64,000 bases of DNA from positions 372,001-436,000 of the forward strand of contig CBDBDS010000002.1 in assembly GCA_965203985.1 (NCBI GenBank), read 5' to 3'. Shown here one piece after another: positions 59,088 through 64,000 of this stretch (its first letter is position 1; each line of letters starts with the position of its first letter). The notes under the pieces were generated by a model, which had not been told where the DNA came from, did not search any database, and worked only from the letters and a program-made list of their open reading frames with translations. The translations under genes and the position numbers were made by a program. This stretch comes from Bin87 sp965203985. GTDB taxonomy: Bacteria; Chloroflexota; Dehalococcoidia; Lucifugimonadales; UBA3495.

Positions 59088-60641
59088 ATGCAGTACGACG
59101 TGATAATTGTCGGTGGAGGTTCCGCCGGTTGCGCGCTGGCGGCCCGCCTGTCCGAAAACCCGGCCCGCTCGGTTCTGCTGCTGGAGGCCGGCCCCGACTA
59201 CACCGACTTCGAGCAGTGGCCGGCGGAACTCCGCGACGGCACCAGCCAGGATGCGTCCACCCCGGGCGCGGTGTTCAACTGGTCCTACCAGGCCACCGCC
59301 ACCGAGCGACAGTCGGAACCGATCCAGATCGCCCGAGGGCGCGTCATGGGTGGCTCCGGCGCCGTCAACGGCCAAGTGTTTTTGCGCGGTCTGCCCGAGG
59401 ACTACGATGGCTGGGCGGCCCAGGGCAACGACCAGTGGGCCTACCGGCACGTCCTGCCTTTCTTCCGCAAGCTCGAGTCCGACGCCGACGTGCAGGACGA
59501 CTTCCACGGCGGTGATGGGCCGGTGCCCGTAGTGCGTGCCCCGCGCGATACTTGGCATCCCTTCCAGCACGCTTTTGCGCGGGCCTGCACGGGCCTGGGC
59601 TATCCCGAAGATGCGGACATGAACAACCCATCGTCAGTGGGTGTTGGTCCGGCCCCCATGAACAACCCGGCCGGCATCCGGATGAGCTGCGCACTGGCAT
59701 ATCTTGCGACGGCCCGCCACCGCCTGAACCTGACTCTACGCGGCAACGTCACTGTCCGGCGCGTCCTGTTCGAGGGGCAAACCGCCGTCGGCGTCGAGGC
59801 CGAGAGCGGCGGCGAGGTTTTCACCGCCCACGGCCGCGAGATCGTCATCTGCGCCAGCGGGATCGCATCGCCGCAACTGCTGATGCTGTCCGGCGTGGGG
59901 CCGGCCGAGCACCTGACGGAACTGGGCATCCCGGTGGTGCAAGAACTTGCCGGCGTAGGCGAGAACCTGCGGGATCATCCATTGGTCTACGTCGATACCA
60001 CACTCCACCCCGACTACGTCGCCGAACAATTCACCGGCTCCCGCATCCAGACCCTGCTGCGCTACACGACCGCCGGTTCCGATTCCCGTAACGACATGCA
60101 CGTTTATGTGAACAACGTGGCGTCCGGGCCCAGTCCGCTGGGCAGCGGCCCCGGCGTCGGCCGTGAAACCCTGCGCATGACGTGCATCCTGCAGTCCGCA
60201 GTGAGCCAGGGTCAGCTGCGCCTGGCCTCCTCCGACCCCCGCGACAAGCCGCTGATCGACTACCGCTACTTGCGCAGCGAGACGGACCGGCGGCGGTTGC
60301 GCGAAGCCGTTCGCCTGTGTCGGCATATCGTGGACCAGGACCCATTCGCCGCCATTGCCGTTGACCCGGTTTCGCCGACCGCCGATGAAATCGCTTCGGA
60401 CGCCGCCCTGGACGACTGGCTGCTGCGCAACGTGTTCACCACCTTCCACACCTCGGGCTCGTGTCGCATGGGGCCGGCTGACGATCCCATGGCCGTGGTC
60501 GACCAGTATTGCCGCGTCCACGGCGTCGAAAACCTGCGCGTTGTTGACCTGTCCATCTGCCCCAACGTGGTGCGGGCCAACACCAACGCCACCGCCATCA
60601 TGATCGCCGAACGCGCTGCCGGCTGGATCGGCGAGCCATAG
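59088..60641 (+). CDS. GMC family FAD-dependent oxidoreductase
   Basis: This 517-residue GMC oxidoreductase has DVIIVGGGSAGCALAARLSEN (FAD motif), ARGRVMGGSGAVNGQVFLRGLPEDYDGWA (signature 1), ASGIASPQLLMLSGVGPAEHL (signature 2) and HTSGSCRMGPADDPMAVVDQY near the active-site His. It is a paralog of the protein encoded at 36186. The start at 59088 is chosen because the FAD motif begins there; GGTGA is the only weak upstream site. An aminotransferase gene follows after 103 bp with its own -10 element. Confidence 0.93.
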   Translation: MQYDVIIVGGGSAGCALAARLSENPARSVLLLEAGPDYTDFEQWPAELRDGTSQDASTPGAVFNWSYQATATERQSEPIQIARGRVMGGSGAVNGQVFLRGLPEDYDGWAAQGNDQWAYRHVLPFFRKLESDADVQDDFHGGDGPVPVVRAPRDTWHPFQHAFARACTGLGYPEDADMNNPSSVGVGPAPMNNPAGIRMSCALAYLATARHRLNLTLRGNVTVRRVLFEGQTAVGVEAESGGEVFTAHGREIVICASGIASPQLLMLSGVGPAEHLTELGIPVVQELAGVGENLRDHPLVYVDTTLHPDYVAEQFTGSRIQTLLRYTTAGSDSRNDMHVYVNNVASGPSPLGSGPGVGRETLRMTCILQSAVSQGQLRLASSDPRDKPLIDYRYLRSETDRRRLREAVRLCRHIVDQDPFAAIAVDPVSPTADEIASDAALDDWLLRNVFTTFHTSGSCRMGPADDPMAVVDQYCRVHGVENLRVVDLSICPNVVRANTNATAIMIAERAAGWIGEP

Positions 60642-60649
60642 CCAAGCCT

Positions 60650-60686
60650 GTCATTGCGAGCGCAGCGCGGCAATCTCGTCGCAACA
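60650..60686. repeat. dispersed repeat, family A half copy
   Basis: The stretch GTCATTGCGAGCGCAGCGCGG, continuing CAATCTCG, resembles one arm of the family A repeats at 16146 and 34074. Only one arm is present, between the GMC and aminotransferase genes. Confidence 0.75.
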
Positions 60687-60702
60687 CCGCGACGACGCCC
60701 GC

Positions 60703-60708
60703 TATAAT
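60703..60708 (+). promoter_or_regulatory. -10 element of the aminotransferase promoter
   Basis: An exact TATAAT lies 36 nt before the ATG at 60745. The -35 region (around 60680) is weak, so the promoter is only probable. Confidence 0.5.
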
Positions 60709-60744
60709 GCCTCCGTCCTGATTTGCAGCCCACGGAGTTCCTTC

Positions 60745-61929
60745 ATGCCGATTTCTGAATACGTCAGCCGTTCCATGGAAGAGGGCGGCTGGATCCGCCG
60801 CATGTTCGAGGTGGGCATCGCCCTGAAGGCCCAATACGGCGAGGACAATGTTTTCGACCTGTCCCTGGGCAACCCGATCATGGAGCCGCCGGCCGAGTTT
60901 CACGCCGAGCTCCTGCGCATCGCTCAGTCCCCATCGCCGGGGATGCACCGTTACATGCCCAACGCCGGTTACCCCGAAACGCGCCAGGCCGTCGCCGGCA
61001 CCCTGGCATCCGAGACCGGCCTGCCTTTCACTGCGGCCGACATCCTCATGACCTGCGGAGCGGCCGGCGCCGCCAACGTGGTGCTTCGCGCCATCCTCAA
61101 TCCGGGTGATGAGGTGATAATCCTCTCCCCCTTCTTTGGCGAGTACGTCTACTACATCCAGAACCACAACGGCGTCCCCGTCATCGTGCCCACGACGGCT
61201 GAGTTCGGCCTGGACGTTGCGGCCATTGACGCCGCCATCACCCCGCGAACCCGCGCCGTGATGCTCAACTCCCCCAACAACCCGTCCGGCGTCGTTTACC
61301 CCGCCGAGGACATAGCGGCGCTGGCGGATGCGATCATGCAGGCCGAGAACCGCTACGGCTCGGAGATCTTCATCATCAGCGACGAACCGTATCGCCGCAT
61401 CATCTACGACGACCTGACCTACCCGCAGGTTTTTCCCCACTACGAGCGGACCATCGTGGTCAACTCCCACGCCAAGGACCTGGGCCTGCCCGGCGAACGC
61501 ATCGGCCACATCGCCATCCATCCCCACTACTCGGGCAAGGCTGAACTGTTCGACGGTCTGGTCTTCTGCAACCGGGTCTTAGGCTTCGTCAACGCGCCGG
61601 CGCTGATGCAACACGTCGTCCGCGCCGTGCAGGACGCCTCAGTGGAGGTGGGTGAGTACCAGCGCAAGCGGGACTTTCTCTACGACCGGCTGACGGGGAT
61701 GGGCTACTCGGTGGTGAAGCCCCAGGGCGCGTTCTACCTGTTCCCCCGTTCGCCACTGGCCGACGACGAGGCATTCGTCGCCGCCCTGCAGGAATACAAC
61801 GTGCTGGTGGTTCCCGGCAAAGGGTTTGGCACGCCGGGCCACTTCCGGATCTCGTATTGCCTGGAAGACCGCGTCCTGGAAGGTTCCATGGATGGGTTCG
61901 CGCGGGCGGCGGAGCAGTACCTGCGCTAG
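60745..61929 (+). CDS. pyridoxal phosphate-dependent aminotransferase (class I/II)
   Basis: This 394-residue fold-type I aminotransferase shows MHRYMPNAGYPETRQAVAG, MTCGAAGAANVVLRAILNPGDEVIILSPFFGEYVYYI, LNSPNNPSGVVYP (the N-x-P-x-N/G motif), IISDEPYRRIIYDD and the PLP lysine in NSHAKDLGLPGERIGHIAI. Substrate pair unknown. Its stop overlaps the stop of the convergent Uma2 gene by 4 bp. A -10 element lies ahead, and the family A half repeat separates it from the GMC gene. Confidence 0.95.
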   Translation: MPISEYVSRSMEEGGWIRRMFEVGIALKAQYGEDNVFDLSLGNPIMEPPAEFHAELLRIAQSPSPGMHRYMPNAGYPETRQAVAGTLASETGLPFTAADILMTCGAAGAANVVLRAILNPGDEVIILSPFFGEYVYYIQNHNGVPVIVPTTAEFGLDVAAIDAAITPRTRAVMLNSPNNPSGVVYPAEDIAALADAIMQAENRYGSEIFIISDEPYRRIIYDDLTYPQVFPHYERTIVVNSHAKDLGLPGERIGHIAIHPHYSGKAELFDGLVFCNRVLGFVNAPALMQHVVRAVQDASVEVGEYQRKRDFLYDRLTGMGYSVVKPQGAFYLFPRSPLADDEAFVAALQEYNVLVVPGKGFGTPGHFRISYCLEDRVLEGSMDGFARAAEQYLR

Positions 61930-62531
61930 CCGTCGGGGAAAACAGCACCCCTGATACGAGCGAATATCGGGCTCAAGTCAATGGCGACTCCGGGCATGGC
62001 CTCGGAGGTAAGAATATCATCGGGGCCGTACACCCTCGCCAATGTCATAGATTGTCCGTCGCCTATGTACTTGGCTACTGATTCGGCATTGAGGTCAACC
62101 GCCAGCATTTCGCGGACGCCATTGCGAGCGTATACGGGCAGTTTCACCTCCAAATCGCGGCTCCGCGTGGATGCGGACAGCACTTCAACCACCACGTCGG
62201 GCGCGCCGTTAATACCGTGATTAACGTCGTCAAAAATGTGGCGTCGCTCGTTGGAGACGAACAGCACATCAGGTTGAAATGTGTTGTGCTCGTCAATGGC
62301 TACGTCGTAAGGCGCGACGCGGGTTTCGCCAATGTCCAGCGCATCCGTTTGCAATGTGAGCTGAATGTAAAATCGTCCAGTGAACACCTGATGCGGGTCG
62401 TTGGGGCCGGCCATCTTAATCAGCTCCCCTTCAATCAACTGATAGCGCACGCCACGATGCGACGGTGGCGTCAGCTTCATGTAGTCCGCCCCGGTCAACT
62501 TGACCCGCAGTTTCGCCTTGGTCTGCGCCAT
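61926..62531 (-). CDS. Uma2 family (DUF820) PD-(D/E)XK-fold protein
   Basis: This 201-residue protein starts MAQTKAKLRVKLTGADYMKLTPPSHRGVRYQLIEGELIKMAGPNDPHQVF, then FQPDVLFVSNERRH, APDVVVEVLSASTRSRDLEVKLPVYARNGVREMLAVDL and a late VYGPDDILTSEAMPGVAIDL. All Uma2 marks are present. GGGAGGG lies 7 nt before the ATG. The upstream neighbour at 62565 is a close copy, so they are a tandem duplication. Convergent stop overlap with the aminotransferase gene. Confidence 0.92.
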   Translation of the reverse strand: MAQTKAKLRVKLTGADYMKLTPPSHRGVRYQLIEGELIKMAGPNDPHQVFTGRFYIQLTLQTDALDIGETRVAPYDVAIDEHNTFQPDVLFVSNERRHIFDDVNHGINGAPDVVVEVLSASTRSRDLEVKLPVYARNGVREMLAVDLNAESVAKYIGDGQSMTLARVYGPDDILTSEAMPGVAIDLSPIFARIRGAVFPDG

Positions 62532-62564
62532 AATGTGCCCTCCCGGCGATGCAAATGGCTCTGA

Positions 62565-63152
62565 TTATGTTGCGCCCCTTAATCGGCTGAATATCGGAGC
62601 CAGATCGATCGTGACGCCGGGCATAACATCGGAGGTCAGGATGTCATCGTGGCCGTACACCTGCTCCAGGGCGAGCGTTTCGCCATCCCCGACATATATT
62701 GAAACGGTTCCGTTGCGCAAGTCCGCTACCCATATTTCGCGGACGCCATTGCGGGCATACACGGGCAACTTCACGTTCAAGTCTCGTTGCCTCGTGGATT
62801 CCGAAAGCACTTCCACCACCACGTCCGGCGCGCCGTTCACTCCGCGCTCGCTCAAAATATGCTGCCGCTCGGCGGACACAAAAAGCAGGTCGGGCTGGAA
62901 CGTGTTGTGCTCGTCAATGTAAACATCGAAGGGCGGGAGCCTGATCTCAAAAGCCCCTGGTGAGCCAATTTGTAACCTGGCGGCAAAGTGCAACTCTCCG
63001 ATGAACACCTGATGCGGCTGGTTGGCGCCGGCCATTTTAATCAGTTCCCCTTCAATCAACTGATAACGGACGCCGCGATGCGACGGTGGCGTCAGCTTCA
63101 GGTAGTCCGCCCCGGTCAACTTGACCCGCAGTTTCGCCTTGGTCTGCGTCAT
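62565..63152 (-). CDS. Uma2 family (DUF820) PD-(D/E)XK-fold protein
   Basis: This 195-residue protein is a tandem copy of the neighbour at 61926. The first 40 residues are nearly the same (TKAKLRVKLTGADYLKLTPP), and so are APDVVVEVLSESTRQRDLNVKLPVYARNGVREIWVADL and DDILTSDVMPGVTIDLAPIF. The middle third (FAARLQIGSPGAFEIRLPPFDVYIDEH) differs more. The start at 63152 is set by GGGAGGG 7 nt upstream. Both copies look intact, so each may have its own role. Confidence 0.92.
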   Translation of the reverse strand: MTQTKAKLRVKLTGADYLKLTPPSHRGVRYQLIEGELIKMAGANQPHQVFIGELHFAARLQIGSPGAFEIRLPPFDVYIDEHNTFQPDLLFVSAERQHILSERGVNGAPDVVVEVLSESTRQRDLNVKLPVYARNGVREIWVADLRNGTVSIYVGDGETLALEQVYGHDDILTSDVMPGVTIDLAPIFSRLRGAT

Positions 63153-63180
63153 GGTGTGCCCTCCCGACCGCGCCATTTGC

Positions 63181-64000
63181 CTACGGCCAGCCGCCGTTAG
63201 CCTCCCGCGAGGGCAGGCGCACCGTGGCGTTGCCCCGGGTGGTGACCTGCTGGCGCTGGTTCTCGCCCCAGATGTCCATGTCCACCAGGGACTCGCCGTC
63301 CTCGATCCGTTTGCCGGTGACCTTTCCCCTGCACCACGTGGTGTCGCCGACTACGTTGAATCGACGCAGTTCCACGTGCATCCGCTTCAGGAACCCGTCG
63401 TCGCCCATCCAGTTGGTCAGCAGGTTGCCCATCCAGCAGCAGCGCTGGCAGCCGTAGTCGTAGGCTCCGGGCAGGCCGGCCGACTCCGCCGCCTCCTGGA
63501 TGTCGTGTACGCGGATGATCGCCTCCTGCGCCCCTGTGTTCGGGTCCGTGAAACCCCAGGAGGGATGCCGCAGCATCTCGCGCAGCTGGATGCCGTGGCT
63601 GATGCCGCCGATGCAACCGGCCACGAAAGCGGTGATGTCGCCGTGGCTGAGCGGCCCTTTCACCACCGGCGTTAGCTCATCGCCGATCTGCACGTCCTCG
63701 AACCAGCGCGGGTTGTTGCCCCGTATCTCTTCGTTGAGGATGGCGTTGTGGATTGCCTCGAGTTCCTCCCGGGAATACTGGTAAGGCTCGAAGCTGTACT
63801 TCTGACGCTCACGGGCCGCGCTGCGTTCGGCGCGGACCTGCCAGCCCTTGGTCTTCGCGATCATCTCACCGCGCTGGTTGTAGTAGTCGGTGACGCTGGA
63901 CTGGATCACGATGCGCCCGGCGAACTCGCTTTCCTTTTCTTCCAGGCCGGTGAATTGCTCCTGCACGCTGATCTCGTCGCCCAGGTAGATCGGCCGGTAC
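63181..64000 (-). CDS. MaoC-like/FAS1-like acyl dehydratase, N-terminus outside window
   Basis: The frame is open to the right edge, so the first part of the protein is missing; 272 residues are visible. The first half has YLGDEISVQEQFTGLEEKESEFAGRIVIQSSVTDYYNQRGEMIAK, typical of the N-terminal hot-dog domain of a FAS1-like dehydratase. The second half has WFEDVQIGDELTPVVKGPLSHGDITAFVAG and YDYGCQRCCWMGNLLTNWMGDDGFLKRMHVELRRFNVVGDTTWCRGKV. An enoyl-CoA hydratase or acyl dehydratase role is likely. It lies 28 nt upstream of the Uma2 pair on the same strand. Confidence 0.88.
   Translation of the reverse strand, partial: YRPIYLGDEISVQEQFTGLEEKESEFAGRIVIQSSVTDYYNQRGEMIAKTKGWQVRAERSAARERQKYSFEPYQYSREELEAIHNAILNEEIRGNNPRWFEDVQIGDELTPVVKGPLSHGDITAFVAGCIGGISHGIQLREMLRHPSWGFTDPNTGAQEAIIRVHDIQEAAESAGLPGAYDYGCQRCCWMGNLLTNWMGDDGFLKRMHVELRRFNVVGDTTWCRGKVTGKRIEDGESLVDMDIWGENQRQQVTTRGNATVRLPSREANGGWP

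Overview
The window is about 64 kb of GC-rich bacterial DNA, densely coding on both strands. It has no rRNA, recognisable tRNA, CRISPR array or phage structural genes. Gene content suggests a heterotrophic Chloroflexota-like lineage, possibly SAR202/Dehalococcoidia. The basis is multiplied flavin and oxidative enzymes (two luciferase-like monooxygenases, two GMC oxidoreductases, an HpaB-type hydroxylase, a class III extradiol dioxygenase), DUF1800/DUF1501 proteins, five Uma2 proteins and many small toxin-antitoxin-like cassettes. This placement is inference from gene content only. Clear promoters read as TTGAC or TTGC followed 17-18 nt later by TACAAT or TATAAT.

Layout. 1-13.9 kb: 3' end of an alpha/beta hydrolase, a VOC protein followed by two beta-propeller proteins, two convergent MFS transporters, a DUF1800-DUF1501-NHL trio, an MqnA-like protein, a dienelactone hydrolase and a DUF255 thioredoxin-domain protein. 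13.9-22.3 kb: LLM monooxygenase and SDR, a hydroxyacid dehydrogenase, an orphan iron-type ABC permease, Uma2, a second LLM monooxygenase, a small HEPN-like protein and ThuA. 22.5-25.7 kb: an accessory block with a SF2 helicase, an AF2212-like protein and BrnT/BrnA. 25.8-32 kb: UDP-glucose dehydrogenase, a divergent epimerase, two NodB-type deacetylases and an amidohydrolase. 32-41.3 kb: aromatic-type catabolism (HpaB-like, LigB-like, amidohydrolase, VOC, CMD), a SIS protein, and a GMC oxidoreductase preceded by a nucleotidyltransferase-like gene pair. 41.3-43.0 kb: an AAA ATPase and DUF4276 pair. 43.1-47 kb: alaS, vapBC, ruvX. 47.1-55.3 kb: HTH/membrane pair, acyl-CoA dehydrogenase with a RAM-domain regulator, galU, two related MFS transporters, and Uma2 genes, one coupled to a winged-helix protein. 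55.3-57.3 kb: a second accessory block with an MNT-like/HEPN-like/cysteine-rich trio, a relic of a dehydrogenase 3' end and a coiled-coil PD-(D/E)XK-like protein. 57.3-64 kb: FAD dehydrogenase, GMC oxidoreductase, aminotransferase, tandem Uma2 genes and a partial MaoC-like dehydratase.

Three families of palindromic intergenic repeats are scattered between genes. The most interesting candidates are the MNT/HEPN/Cys-rich operon, in which both halves of the known type VII AMPylation chemistry appear to be missing, the ATPase plus DUF4276 pair with a changed TOPRIM-like glutamate, and a small NTase-like pair in stop-start coupling with a GMC oxidoreductase.
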